Shown: positions 25,849-35,797, counted from the first letter of the stretch. The stretch: DNA of 64,000 nt from an uncultured Bacteroidales bacterium (GCA_937914945.1 CALGJF010000056.1:1-64000); one strand, 5' to 3'. Notes: generated by a model not told the origin, from the letters alone. Numbers and translations: made by a program.

Positions 25849-28188
25849 TTACTTTTTCTTTGTGTATCTGCGCCCTTTGGCAGTGGATTTTCCACCCTCT
25901 TGCTGTTTTTTCACAATATCCATACACTCCTCCAACGAAAGTTCCGCAGGGGTTACGCTCTTGGGCAGTTTATAGTTGCTGCCGTTGTATGCGATGTATG
26001 GGCCGAAACGGCCGTTGAGTACCTGTACTGCAGGTTCCACATCGGGGAAGGTTATTATTATGCGTTCAGCCTCGGCCTTGCGTTTTTCTATTATAAGGCT
26101 TGTCGCTTCCTCGTATGATATGGTAAGCGGGTCGAATGTCTTGGGCAGGGTAACGTATGCCGTTCCATGTTTGATATATGGACCGAAACGGCCTGCACCG
26201 ATAGAGACCTGTTCGCCCTCGAAATCGCCCAACATGCGAGGCAGGCTGAATAGGTTCAAAGCCTCTTCGAGTGTAATGGTTTCCAATGTTTGTCCGGGTT
26301 TCATCTGTGCGAATCGTGGTTTCTCCTCGTCGCTGGCAGAACCAATCTGCACAATGGGGCCGAATCGGCCTATCTTTACCGATACCGGTTTGCCGCTCTG
26401 GGGGTCGGTGCCCAGAACGCGCTCGCCCACCTTGTGCTCGCTCTTTGTCTGGACAATGTTCTCTATCTGCGGCTCAAAATCGGCATAAAAATCCTTTATA
26501 ATGTTCACCCAAGGCTTTTTGCCATCGGCAATTTCGTCGAAATCCTTCTCAACGGTGGCCGTGAAATTGTAGTCCATGATGTCGGGGAAGAACTCCAAAA
26601 GGAAGTCGTTTACTACAATTCCGATATCTGTCGGTAGCAATTTGCCCTTCTCGCTGCCAAAGGTCTCTTTGCTCTCCTTGGTGGTTATCTTGTTGTTTTT
26701 CAGTGTGAGGATATTGTATTTGCGACTCTCACCTGCCTTGTTGCCCTTCTCCACATAGCCACGTTGCTGTATGGTGCTTATGGTGGGGGCGTATGTTGAT
26801 GGGCGGCCTATGCCGAGTTCCTCGAGCTTATGCACAAGGCTCGCCTCGGTGTATCGTGGAGGGTGCTGTGTAAAACGCTCTGTGGCGGTTATCTCGCAGG
26901 GAACGAGCTGCTCGCCTTTGTTTACTGCGGGTATCGAGGTGGTGTCGTTGCCTGTCTCTTCGTCGGTCGATTCGCGATAAACGTGCATGAAACCATCGAA
27001 AACGGTTACCTCGCCTGTTGCGATAAAATTCTCTTCATGTCCGCTTATGGCAATATTCACCGTGGTCTTTTCCACAAGCGAGTCGGCCATTTGCGAGGCT
27101 ATTGTACGTTTCCAGATGAGTTCGTAGAGGCGTTTCTCGGGCATTGTTCCCTCTATTGTGGTATTGCTCATATAGGTGGGGCGAATAGCCTCGTGTGCCT
27201 CCTGTGCGCCTTTCGAGTTTGTGGAATAGTTTCGGCTTTTAAGATATTCGGCACCATATGTCTCGGTAATAACGCTTTTGCACGAGCCTATGCACAGCGA
27301 TGAGAGGTTTACAGAGTCGGTACGCATGTAGGTGATGAATCCGGCCTCGTACAGCCTCTGTGCCACCATCATTGTCTGCGATACGGTGAATCCCAATTTG
27401 CGGGCAGCCTCCTGTTGCAGGGTTGATGTGGTAAATGGTGCTGCGGGATACTTTTTAAGCGGCTTTGTGCTCACATCGTCTATTACAAATGTGGCACTCT
27501 TGCAGGAATTTAAGAAGTTTTCGGCCTCCTCCTTGGTTTTGAATCGCTTTGAGAGCTCGGTGTTGAGGATACGTTTTTCGCTGCCATTGGAGGGTAATTC
27601 AAACAACGCAGTAACGCGGTAAGCGGCTTCGCTCACGAATTTGTTTATTTCGCGCTCACGCTCCACAACAAGACGCACGGTTACCGATTGCACGCGGCCT
27701 GCCGACAATGCGGGTTTTACCTTGCGCCACAGCACAGGCGAGAGTTTGAATCCCACAATGCGGTCGAGTACACGGCGCGCTTGCTGTGCATATACAAGAT
27801 TGGTGTCAATCTCGCGCGGGTTCTCAATAGCGTTTAGTATGGCATTCTTGGTAATCTCGTGGAAAACAATGCGTTTTGTTTTCTCGGGTTGCAAGCCGAG
27901 TACGGTATATAGGTGCCAGCTTATGGCCTCTCCTTCGCGGTCTTCATCGGATGCAAGCCACACGGTGTCGGCCTTCTTTGCCTCGTTTTTAAGCGAGTTT
28001 ACCAGTTTTTCTTTTTCAGTAGGAATTTCATACACCGGCTCAAAAGTGTCGGTGTTTATGCTGAACTCTCTCTTCTTCAAATCGCAAATGTGCCCATAGC
28101 TCGACATTACTTTATAATCCTTGCCGAGAAACTTCTCTATTGTTTTGGCTTTTGCGGGGGACTCAACTATAACTAAATTCTTCTGCAT
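25849..28188 (-). CDS. topA: DNA topoisomerase I
   Basis: 779 residues from ATG 28188, where the family sequence MQKNLVIVESPAKAKTIEKF begins; the longer frame to 28206 would overrun the family start. The TOPRIM acidic motif DEDREGE lies at 81-87 and the catalytic Tyr in FITYMRTDS (Y287). Instead of classical zinc fingers, the C terminus has three GRFGP repeats and a basic tail. It relaxes negative supercoils. Start of a run of housekeeping genes on the minus strand. Confidence 0.96.
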   Translation of the reverse strand: MQKNLVIVESPAKAKTIEKFLGKDYKVMSSYGHICDLKKREFSINTDTFEPVYEIPTEKEKLVNSLKNEAKKADTVWLASDEDREGEAISWHLYTVLGLQPEKTKRIVFHEITKNAILNAIENPREIDTNLVYAQQARRVLDRIVGFKLSPVLWRKVKPALSAGRVQSVTVRLVVEREREINKFVSEAAYRVTALFELPSNGSEKRILNTELSKRFKTKEEAENFLNSCKSATFVIDDVSTKPLKKYPAAPFTTSTLQQEAARKLGFTVSQTMMVAQRLYEAGFITYMRTDSVNLSSLCIGSCKSVITETYGAEYLKSRNYSTNSKGAQEAHEAIRPTYMSNTTIEGTMPEKRLYELIWKRTIASQMADSLVEKTTVNIAISGHEENFIATGEVTVFDGFMHVYRESTDEETGNDTTSIPAVNKGEQLVPCEITATERFTQHPPRYTEASLVHKLEELGIGRPSTYAPTISTIQQRGYVEKGNKAGESRKYNILTLKNNKITTKESKETFGSEKGKLLPTDIGIVVNDFLLEFFPDIMDYNFTATVEKDFDEIADGKKPWVNIIKDFYADFEPQIENIVQTKSEHKVGERVLGTDPQSGKPVSVKIGRFGPIVQIGSASDEEKPRFAQMKPGQTLETITLEEALNLFSLPRMLGDFEGEQVSIGAGRFGPYIKHGTAYVTLPKTFDPLTISYEEATSLIIEKRKAEAERIIITFPDVEPAVQVLNGRFGPYIAYNGSNYKLPKSVTPAELSLEECMDIVKKQQEGGKSTAKGRRYTKKK

Positions 28189-28214
28189 AATGGTTGCCTT
28201 TCTCAAATTTGCGG

Positions 28215-28222
28215 CAAAAGTA
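28215..28222 (-). promoter_or_regulatory. -7 box of topA
   Basis: Minus-strand TACTTTTG fits TAnnTTTG, with a TTTG about 24 bp further upstream. It ends 26 bp before ATG 28188. Confidence 0.5.
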
Positions 28223-28285
28223 TTAAAGTTTCCTGTATTATCGCTTCAAAAAATCTAAAAAAAATAAAAAGAAAAAAGCCTGTTT

Positions 28286-28318
28286 CACCTTAAAATAATA
28301 TATTATTTTATATAGGTG
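28286..28318 (-). terminator. Hairpin after the outer-membrane barrel gene
   Basis: CACCT (28286-28290) and AGGTG (28314-28318) enclose a long AT palindrome (AAAATAATATATTATTTT). On the minus strand it is followed by a T-rich tract, as expected for the end of the gene at 28358. Confidence 0.4.
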
Positions 28319-28357
28319 TATTTTTTTCTTGTGCCGGTGATGGCGGGCGCTCTTTTA

Positions 28358-29968
28358 TCAGAACGCCGCGCTAAGCCCAAAGAGTATGTTTATTCCCTGT
28401 TCGTAATAACCAGCATATTTTACATACTCGCGATTGAGCAGGTTGTTGCCCTCTATGAATGCTCCATAGCGATCCAAGAGCTTGTAGCTTGTACGCAAGT
28501 TCAGTTCGTGCTTGTTCTTTGAAGGAGCATCGTAGTTGTATGTTGCAAAGTTATACGCAAGGGTAATGTAAAAATCTTCCAAGAAACGGCTTTCGGCATT
28601 CAGCCCAAGCTCAAATTCGGGTTTTGTGCCGAGCAGATGTTTTTCGTTGCACTTCCAATAAGTGTAGCGGCTGTTGGCTCCAACCTTCAACCACCCCTCA
28701 TGGTCGTATGATGCATTGGCACCAATGTATATCTGTGTCGTGTTCTCCTGTGCAATGGCGCTTACCATCATGAAACTGTTGCTGAATAGGTCGGTAACGT
28801 CAAAGGCGTAATTGAGGAAATCGTCTTTTGTGTATGCGTAGCCGACATACATATCTACGGAGAGGTTCTCGTGCGCGATGCGTGTACCTGCTGTAATATC
28901 GGCAATTGTGTATGCGGGCTTCTCGGCTATGTTTATCCAATATGGGGTAATCTGCTCCATAGCATCAAAGGTTGCGGCTGTTCTGCCACCCTTGATTGTG
29001 GTGTAGAGCGACAGTCTCTTTGTTAATGCACACTCGATACCCAAATCGGGTGCTATTGCAAACTTGCTGCCATTGCGGCTTATGTAATTTACATATGCAC
29101 CTATGTGCAACTTGCTGTCTCCCAGGTAGATATCTGTATAGGGATTGAAATCTGCCAGCAAGAAATTTTTGGGTGTGGCGGGGCCGCTGTATGTGTAGTT
29201 TTTGATATCAAAACCCAGGTTAATGTTTTTGAGGTCCTCGTCGTCAAGTTCGTGGCTCAGCAATCCGTTTATGTATAGCCTGTTCTCGGCGCGACTGTCG
29301 GGCGAATATTGGGTATGCTTGCTGTGGTTGCGGGCAAATCCTATGCCAAGTTTGTATGAGAAGGGGCCGGTAATCTGCGATGCCACGTTTGCTCCTATAT
29401 CAAATTTCTTATAATTCTGTTTGTCGGCGATCTCGTATCCTTGGTAGTTGAAAACGCTGTTTTCGAAATTACCGCCCATTCCCATGATAAGATTGTCGAA
29501 ACGGTGTGAATAGTCGGCACTTACCCACGAATTGAACATGCGGGAGTCCCATTTGCGTATGGGGCTGTCTATGTTGCTGCTGAATCCCTCGATAGATGCC
29601 ATGGCTTTCACATTGTCTCTTTCGGTAATATCGTACTGATACGAAATCTTGCCATCTACATTGTTCCCTGTTCCATATCCCAAGCGTACATATCCGGGGT
29701 AGCTCTCCTTCTGCCCGGGTAGCAGTTCCACAATATCTCTTTCGCTTGTGAAGCCTTTGAAGGGTGTAGTTTTTTTTGAGAACTCAAGAGCAAGCGGGGT
29801 GTTGCTTGTTGCTTGTTCTGTTTGTGGTGTAAACCCTTTTTTTGTAGCTTTTGTAACTACGGGTGCGTAATCATTTTCTACATTTACAACGGCTCGTAGT
29901 GAATCCTCTTGTGCAAAAAGCGTGGCAGATGTGGCAATAGCCAATGCCAATAGAATGTTCTTTTTCAT
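28358..29968 (-). CDS. Plug-less TonB-receptor-like outer-membrane beta-barrel
   Basis: 536 residues with a signal peptide (to about 19, LFAQ). After a short linker (VENDYAPVVTKATKKGFTPQ) the protein is a barrel of amphipathic strands, finishing LNREYVKYAGYYEQGINILFG like the last strands of TonB receptors. No plug domain or TonB box is seen, so it is not a standard receptor. It is 17 bp downstream of a 1001-residue TPR protein; this pair is commonly adjacent in Bacteroidetes, suggesting an envelope complex. Function unknown. Confidence 0.72.
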   Translation of the reverse strand: MKKNILLALAIATSATLFAQEDSLRAVVNVENDYAPVVTKATKKGFTPQTEQATSNTPLALEFSKKTTPFKGFTSERDIVELLPGQKESYPGYVRLGYGTGNNVDGKISYQYDITERDNVKAMASIEGFSSNIDSPIRKWDSRMFNSWVSADYSHRFDNLIMGMGGNFENSVFNYQGYEIADKQNYKKFDIGANVASQITGPFSYKLGIGFARNHSKHTQYSPDSRAENRLYINGLLSHELDDEDLKNINLGFDIKNYTYSGPATPKNFLLADFNPYTDIYLGDSKLHIGAYVNYISRNGSKFAIAPDLGIECALTKRLSLYTTIKGGRTAATFDAMEQITPYWINIAEKPAYTIADITAGTRIAHENLSVDMYVGYAYTKDDFLNYAFDVTDLFSNSFMMVSAIAQENTTQIYIGANASYDHEGWLKVGANSRYTYWKCNEKHLLGTKPEFELGLNAESRFLEDFYITLAYNFATYNYDAPSKNKHELNLRTSYKLLDRYGAFIEGNNLLNREYVKYAGYYEQGINILFGLSAAF

Positions 29969-29985
29969 ATGTTAATGTTGTTTTA

Positions 29986-32900
29986 TTAATTCTCTGAAAG
30001 TATTTCAAGCCTCTCTTCGATAAGTGATTTTATTGATGCCGATTTTGTTTTGTCCTCCTCGGTATAATTGTTTTGCAATGAAATCAGATATTGCTTGGCC
30101 TCGAGGTTGCGTCCCTGCGAGGAGTAAAGGTCCGATAGGAGTATGAAACTACGTGCAAGCCAATAGGCATGGGGGGTACTTGCATCTATGTACTCCATAA
30201 TCTGTTTTTCGCACTCGCTTTTTCTCTCTTGGTCGAACATTAGCTGTGCAAGCAGATATTTGGCTTCGGCTCCTTGGATGGTGCGGGTGTCCTTTGCAAG
30301 TTCGCTTAAATCCTTTTCGGCGGCCTTGCCGTTTCCGGTGGCAAGCATAGCCTTTGCGTGGTAATAGAGTGCCTCTCGTCGGCGTTCGGGGGTGAGGTCG
30401 CTTTTGAGGGCCTCTTCGGCATGCGTTATTATGGTGTTGTTGTCGTTCAAGTTGTGGGCGCAGTGCAATAGATTAATGCGGCATGCTGTGCGACGCTCCT
30501 CGTCGTTGCTTTTTTCTATCAGTTTCTGGTATATCTCTTTTGCCTTGCTCCATTCTCCATTGCTGTAATAGATATCGGAGCAGTAGGCCATGGCCTCTTC
30601 GCTGTACTTGTTGTCGGGTTGCGATATCACTTTCTCCAAGTGGGTTATGGCCTCTTCTCCCTCGCCTTGATTGTAACCAATGACACCAAGATAGTAGTGG
30701 CTGTCGAGGGTGAATGCTCCTTTGGGGAATTTCTCTATATAGTTTTTGAACTTCTCTTTTGCGGTCGATATCTCCCCACGGCCATATATCTTCTCGGCAG
30801 CTATAAAGGTGAGTGTGTCCATTTCGTTGCTTTCCACGGCTCTCATGCCTTTTGTGCCTGCTACAAAGCGTGCATACTCCTCGATATTGCCCATCTCAAC
30901 GTATATGTTTTTGAGGTCCTGTGCAGCAATGTGTGCCTCTTCGCTGTTGGGGTATAGTGTTATGATGTTTTTGTACGCTTCTATTGCTTCGCGGTTGTTG
31001 CCGTTGCTGTTGTGCAGCATAGCCTTTTCCACAGCGGCACGGCGTGCAAGGTCGCTCTGCGGGTAGCGGTCGATAATCTGTTCAAACGCTTTTATGGCAT
31101 TGTCGTTGTCCTCTATCTCTATGTATGCACGTGCCATCTCGTAGAGGCCCTGTCGTGCATGGCTGCTGCCAGGGTATTTTGTTACAAGCTCCTTTAATGT
31201 ATTTACTTTGCCATGGTAATCCTTTTTAAGGCCTTGGGTAATGGCACTGCGGTATAGGGCATAGTCGGCATTGTCGCTGTCTGTCTCTCCGGCTTTGCGA
31301 TAGTATTCGTCGGCTTTTGTGTAGTTGCGTTTGTAGAAATGGCAGTCGCCTATGCGGTTATATGCATCGCTGCGTAGTTCGGTATCATCCTCGCTGCTCA
31401 TCTTGATGAATCGCATGAATTCGGTCTCGGCGCTGTTCATATCTCCTGTTTGGAAATATGTATATGCAAGCCCGTATGTGGCTTTCTCTCTGTTTGCATA
31501 GCCAAGAGTGAGAATGTTCTTGTAGTTTTTTGCGGCAGCGGCATAATCTCCCTTGTTGTAGAAGGCCTCGCCTCTCCAATAGAGGGCGTCGCTGTGTGTT
31601 GTCTTGTCGTATTGCGCGAGGGCGATGGAGCGATTGAAGTAGTCAATGGCTTTATCCATGTCGCCGTTGATATATTCCTGTACTCCCAGTCGGTAGAGGA
31701 CCTTCTGCTTGGCCTCGTATATCATGGGCGATGGTGCTGCTATCTTTTCAATGGATTGTAGTGCCACATCGTAGTTGTGTGTGTTCATATATACCTCTAC
31801 AAGGTATTTGTTTACTTGGTCGGCGTGTGGCGACTGCGGGTATTCGTTGAGGAATCGCTCGAAGATTTTCACACTCTCGGCAAACGGCGAATAGCGTGTC
31901 TGGTGGATGCAGAGCGCGTAGTTGTATAGCGCCTCTTCGCGTAGCTTGTTGTCGCAATCCATATTGGCTGCCTGCTCAAATGCCATGCGTGCCGATGCCA
32001 TGTTGTTCTCTTGCAGGCAGATTATTCCAAGGTGCAGCAGTGAGTTTTGTGCTACAATATCTTTTCCCTCGCCACACTGTTCAAACAGGGGTTTTGCTTT
32101 GCTTGGCTGCTCCGTTTCAAAATAGCTCAGGGCCATTTGGTAGCTTGCAATTCGTTGCTGTTTGTCGGCAGGGGTATTGTTCAGGTATGTTTCCAGCGGT
32201 GCAATGGCTTCGGCATACCTTTCCTGCCCAAAGAGGGCTGCGCCAAGCATCTGGTTCATGGCCACCCCTTGCGCTTTCTTGCCATGGTCGGCAATGAATG
32301 CTTTGGCTACCTGTTCCGCCTGCAAATAATTGCCTTGCTTGGTATATATGCCGGCTATGTAGTAGGGTACTTCGAGATAATACTTATCGCTCATTTCAAC
32401 CTTTTTGAATCCCTCGTATGCCTGTTGCAGTTCGTTGCTGTGGTAGTGTGCCACCGCAAGGTGGAATTGTGCATCCTCGGTATATTTTTTACCTGTAAGG
32501 CATAGGGTGGTGAGGCGGTTGCGTGCAGCCTCTTCCTCGCCACACTCCTGCAAGGTTAGTGCATAGTGCAGTTCGGCGCGTTCGCGCTCATATGTGTCGA
32601 GGCGTGCGAAATCGGCCTCTTTGAACCATTTGTTGGCAAGCTCAAAATTATGGCTGTAATAGTATGATTCCGCTATGAGTGCCGATATGATATCCCTGCG
32701 GCTTGTTTCGGGGTAGTCGGCAAGGTGCTGATGTAGCAGGGCACGCCCTTCCATGTGGCCGGTACCGTATGTGGCTGTTGCCCGCAAGAAATCTATCTCT
32801 TGCTGCTCGGCCGAGCCCAACGCCCTGGTGTCTATTTTGTTCAGGATATTCAATGCTGTTGTATATTCTCCCTCGGCGTGGAGGCGACGTCCTTCGTTTA

Positions 32901-32991
32901 TAAGTCGGGTGATGTTGTCGCCAGCGTTGCTCTGTGCATGCAGTATTGTTGTTGCTGTTGCCAGCAGAATAAAAAGGATGCTTTTTCTCAT
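29986..32991 (-). CDS. Large periplasmic TPR-repeat protein
   Basis: 1001 residues with a signal peptide (to about 19, LHAQ). Almost the entire length is built of tetratricopeptide-type repeats (for example DALYWRGEAFYNKGDYAAAAKNYKNI region near 470 and EEAMAYCSDIYYSNGEWSKA near 780). Such proteins act as scaffolds. It starts 1 bp downstream of the Nudix gene stop and 17 bp upstream of the barrel gene, so it probably works with the barrel as an envelope assembly or transport unit. Confidence 0.8.
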   Translation of the reverse strand: MRKSILFILLATATTILHAQSNAGDNITRLINEGRRLHAEGEYTTALNILNKIDTRALGSAEQQEIDFLRATATYGTGHMEGRALLHQHLADYPETSRRDIISALIAESYYYSHNFELANKWFKEADFARLDTYERERAELHYALTLQECGEEEAARNRLTTLCLTGKKYTEDAQFHLAVAHYHSNELQQAYEGFKKVEMSDKYYLEVPYYIAGIYTKQGNYLQAEQVAKAFIADHGKKAQGVAMNQMLGAALFGQERYAEAIAPLETYLNNTPADKQQRIASYQMALSYFETEQPSKAKPLFEQCGEGKDIVAQNSLLHLGIICLQENNMASARMAFEQAANMDCDNKLREEALYNYALCIHQTRYSPFAESVKIFERFLNEYPQSPHADQVNKYLVEVYMNTHNYDVALQSIEKIAAPSPMIYEAKQKVLYRLGVQEYINGDMDKAIDYFNRSIALAQYDKTTHSDALYWRGEAFYNKGDYAAAAKNYKNILTLGYANREKATYGLAYTYFQTGDMNSAETEFMRFIKMSSEDDTELRSDAYNRIGDCHFYKRNYTKADEYYRKAGETDSDNADYALYRSAITQGLKKDYHGKVNTLKELVTKYPGSSHARQGLYEMARAYIEIEDNDNAIKAFEQIIDRYPQSDLARRAAVEKAMLHNSNGNNREAIEAYKNIITLYPNSEEAHIAAQDLKNIYVEMGNIEEYARFVAGTKGMRAVESNEMDTLTFIAAEKIYGRGEISTAKEKFKNYIEKFPKGAFTLDSHYYLGVIGYNQGEGEEAITHLEKVISQPDNKYSEEAMAYCSDIYYSNGEWSKAKEIYQKLIEKSNDEERRTACRINLLHCAHNLNDNNTIITHAEEALKSDLTPERRREALYYHAKAMLATGNGKAAEKDLSELAKDTRTIQGAEAKYLLAQLMFDQERKSECEKQIMEYIDASTPHAYWLARSFILLSDLYSSQGRNLEAKQYLISLQNNYTEEDKTKSASIKSLIEERLEILSEN

Positions 32992-32992
32992 T

Positions 32993-33538
32993 TTATATCG
33001 TCTTGTAAATTGTTTTAAGTTTCTCTATTCCCTTTCTTATCGATTGTAATCCGAAATCCTCGGGTGCAACGTTATCCAGCGCTATCCAATGCAATTCTTC
33101 TACATCATCGTTGGGCTTAATGTCCATGCTGTTCACTCTGCATAGGAAAAAGAGGTCGAGCGTGTGCTCCTCAAACCCTGAATAGATATATTTGTTGGGC
33201 AGGGAAAATAGGTAGCGTGTGCCGGTAACGGTGAGCCCTGTCTCCTCGGCAACCTCGCGTGCAACCCCCTCTTCGGCTGTCTCAAAACTATCGGTAAAGC
33301 CACCGGGCAGGTCGAGGGTGCCTTTTGCCGGCTCTTTTGCACGCTTTGCCACCAGCAGCTCGTTCTTTTCGTTCATTATTACAGCCACGGTAGCTGCAAT
33401 GGGGTTGAAATAGAGCACGAAGCCGCAGCTGCCACATTTTTTCGATTTGAAATCGTTCATGGCAAAATGGTTGCTGCCACATCGTGGGCAGTAGCCGAAA
33501 AGCCGTAGCGGGTGTTCTGTGTATTGCTCTTTTTGCAT
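32993..33538 (-). CDS. Nudix hydrolase with N-terminal zinc ribbon
   Basis: 181 residues. Cys17, 20, 35 and 38 form a zinc ribbon as in NADH pyrophosphatase (NudC) relatives. The Nudix box occupies residues 80-102 with the complete GX5EX7REUXEEXGU pattern. It should hydrolyse a nucleoside diphosphate linked to another group; the exact substrate cannot be read from the sequence. First gene of a run with the TPR protein and the barrel (gap 1 bp). Confidence 0.88.
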   Translation of the reverse strand: MQKEQYTEHPLRLFGYCPRCGSNHFAMNDFKSKKCGSCGFVLYFNPIAATVAVIMNEKNELLVAKRAKEPAKGTLDLPGGFTDSFETAEEGVAREVAEETGLTVTGTRYLFSLPNKYIYSGFEEHTLDLFFLCRVNSMDIKPNDDVEELHWIALDNVAPEDFGLQSIRKGIEKLKTIYKTI

Positions 33539-33747
33539 TCCGGGTAACGATTCTTTTCTGTTTTTACAAATGCATAGCGGGCGCGTCGCTTGCGCGTATA
33601 TAAATCAGCCACAAAAATAGTTAAATTACCCGATAGGGCAAAGTGTTTAGGTACATTTCATTGCACTTAATTAAGGGCAGAATGTTCAATTGTGAATATT
33701 GCGGGCTGTTTGGAATCTGCCATAAATGGTTTTTGTGAATAAAATAT

Positions 33748-33755
33748 TAACTTTG
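33748..33755 (+). promoter_or_regulatory. -7 box of the BASS-type transporter
   Basis: TAACTTTG fits TAnnTTTG, 50 bp upstream of ATG 33806. The remaining intergenic DNA (33539-33747) shows no gene. Confidence 0.45.
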
Positions 33756-33805
33756 CACTGCTATTTTGTGGGGGCTTGCCCTGCGCCGTTAAAAGAATAT
33801 CAAGA

Positions 33806-34768
33806 ATGAATACAAGACAATTTTTACGCGATTGGTCGCTTCCCATAGCGATGATAGCAGGGGTGGTCATCTATCTGCTTTATGTGAATATCCCTTTATT
33901 CGACGGTACCCACCGTTTGGCAGCCGAGTTTATAGGGGTGGTGCAACCGTTGCTCATATTCCTGATGCTTTTCGTAACATTTTGCAAGGTGCGGTACAAC
34001 GAACTCAAGCCGTGCCGATGGCACTTTGTGTTGCTTGCGTTTCAGCTGCTTGCGTTTGCAGGAATCGCCCTTTTCATCGCGCATTTTCGTGCTATTTCCC
34101 CGGCTGTGAAGGTACTTATGGAGGCGGCTATGCTATGCCTGCTCTGCCCCACGGCAACAGCCGCTGCGGTTATCACCGCCAAGCTTGGTGGCAGCGCCGC
34201 ATCGCTCATCACATATACCATGCTCATAAATGTGTCGGTGGCAGTTGTTGCTCCCCTTTTTATAACACTGTCGCACCCGGTTGCCGGTGTGTCGTTCCTC
34301 TCCTCTTTTTTGCTAATAATGGGCAAGGTGTTCCCCCTGCTGTTATTTCCCTTACTGTGTGCTGAATTATTGCGTAAGTTTGCACCACGCCTGCATAATA
34401 TGTTTGTTACAAGCGGTCGCAATCTCCCATTTTATCTTTGGTTGGTCGCTCTTTCACTTGCAATTGCAATGACGGCGCGTGCCATTGCTCACACAAATCT
34501 TTCGTGGCTTGTGATGATGGGGATTGCTTTTGTTTCGCTTGTTTGCTGTCTTGCGCAGTTCGCCATAGGGCGTGCGGTGGCAGAGCATTGGGGCGAACGT
34601 ATTACCGGCGGTCAGGCGTTGGGGCAGAAGAATACTGTGTTTGCTATTTGGTTTGCATATACCTTTTTAACCCCCGTTACCGCCATTGCGGGCGGTTTCT
34701 ACTCGCTGTGGCACAATATTGTAAACACGCGGCAGTTATACAGGCATAATCATAAAAACAACGACTAA
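33806..34768 (+). CDS. Bile acid:sodium symporter (BASS)-type membrane transporter
   Basis: 320 residues from ATG 33806 (MNTRQFLRDW), preferred to 33776 because the extra residues precede the first membrane helix and lie next to the promoter box. About nine or ten hydrophobic helices are visible. LLCPTATAAAVIT near residue 110 resembles the crossing-helix region of BASS-type carriers, and GGQALGQKNT near 275 the conserved C-terminal motif. The substrate is probably an organic acid or sterol-like anion taken up with sodium, but this is inference. The stop lies 4 bp before the acyltransferase frame. Confidence 0.78.
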   Translation: MNTRQFLRDWSLPIAMIAGVVIYLLYVNIPLFDGTHRLAAEFIGVVQPLLIFLMLFVTFCKVRYNELKPCRWHFVLLAFQLLAFAGIALFIAHFRAISPAVKVLMEAAMLCLLCPTATAAAVITAKLGGSAASLITYTMLINVSVAVVAPLFITLSHPVAGVSFLSSFLLIMGKVFPLLLFPLLCAELLRKFAPRLHNMFVTSGRNLPFYLWLVALSLAIAMTARAIAHTNLSWLVMMGIAFVSLVCCLAQFAIGRAVAEHWGERITGGQALGQKNTVFAIWFAYTFLTPVTAIAGGFYSLWHNIVNTRQLYRHNHKNND

Positions 34769-34772
34769 AACA

Positions 34773-35733
34773 ATGACTGAAAAAAATAGAATTGTATGGG
34801 TAGATTGGTTAAAAACGTTAGGTATGTTTTTAATCGTGTATGGACACACGTTCCCACCAAGGAATCAATACATTTATGCATTCAGCGTTCCACTATTCTT
34901 TATTCTATCGGGCTTTTTAACCAAAAGAGAAAATACTATAAAACAATTTTGGTTAAAGATATTCTATAATTATATTATGCCCATACTGATACTATCCGTA
35001 ATCGTGTTTATTTATAAATCACGTTCACAGATAGTAGTATTTAATCTGGGAATAGATGAAATTTGCAAATTTATTTTTGGCTTTATAATAGGGCAACACA
35101 GTTCTTTGCATGAATGTTGGTTTGTTTATACATTAGCGGTATTAAAAATCATATATCAATTTACCCCCCCCGATATGTGAAAAAATGTTAAGCGTGCTGC
35201 TGTTTGTCGTTTTTTCGCTAGTAGCAATGTATTTATCTGCGCATAACTATTTCTTATTGAATTCAGTAGCCAATGTATTTGTTTCTTATCAATTCTTTTT
35301 GTTTGGTCTGTTTATGCGCCGATATAAATCGTATCTAAATGCTCCTCATAATAAAATGGGACAAATATTGCTGTTTGTCATTTGTCTTTTGATTTTGTTT
35401 GTTTGCGGTAAATTGAATGGTCACGTTTGGATGTATTATAATGGTTATGGTAGAAATATATTATTGTTTTTTATGGGCGGAATTGCCGGCACAGTGTTGA
35501 TATATTTGATTTCCAAGAGCCTGATGGCGATAGACAGCAAAATAGTACGATATATTTCGCAAGGAAACATTATTATATTAGGATTACATTTTTACACAAT
35601 AGGATATGTTAATTCGATATTTAATAACAAGATATTAACCTCAGTTGCGATAATGCTGATTTTTATTCCTGTAATCTGGCTATTTAAAAGATATGCTCCA
35701 TATGCGTTAGGAATTTATAGACTGAGAAAATAG
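34773..35733 (+). pseudogene. Acyltransferase family 3 membrane protein, frame broken at a C8 tract
   Basis: Two adjacent frames (34773-35180 and 35185-35733) together make one acyltransferase-3 protein. It begins VDWLKTLGMFLIVYGHTF (with the conserved His), carries about ten hydrophobic helices and ends RYAPYALGIYRLRK. The break is at eight C (35164-35171): with seven or ten C the frame continues through TPPICEKMLSV into the second half, giving about 319 residues. As sequenced, the first product stops after FTPPDM. Such enzymes O-acylate surface polysaccharides. The DNA is AT-rich against its neighbours, suggesting recent acquisition. It may be switched by slippage, a true pseudogene or a sequencing error. 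Confidence 0.8.
35164..35171 (+). repeat. Homopolymeric C8 tract
   Basis: Eight consecutive C inside the acyltransferase gene, exactly at the point where the frame is lost. Loss of one C or gain of two restores the full frame. Confidence 0.9.
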
Positions 35734-35786
35734 CATATATACATCAACGGCTCAATTTCAATTGAGCCGTTGATGTATATATGCTA
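35731..35786. terminator. Bidirectional terminator, 27-bp arms with 2-nt loop
   Basis: Arms 35731-35757 and 35760-35786 are exact reverse complements around a TC spacer. The left arm begins at the acyltransferase stop codon. The hairpin separates it from the convergent GH84 gene and resembles the palindrome at 15760 in size. Confidence 0.85.
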
Positions 35787-35797
35787 TGTGAGTATAT

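Noticed and set aside
34773..35733. Two separate acyltransferase genes
   Set aside because: The second frame starts in the middle of the fold and joins the first exactly when one C is removed from the C8 tract, so one broken gene is the better reading.
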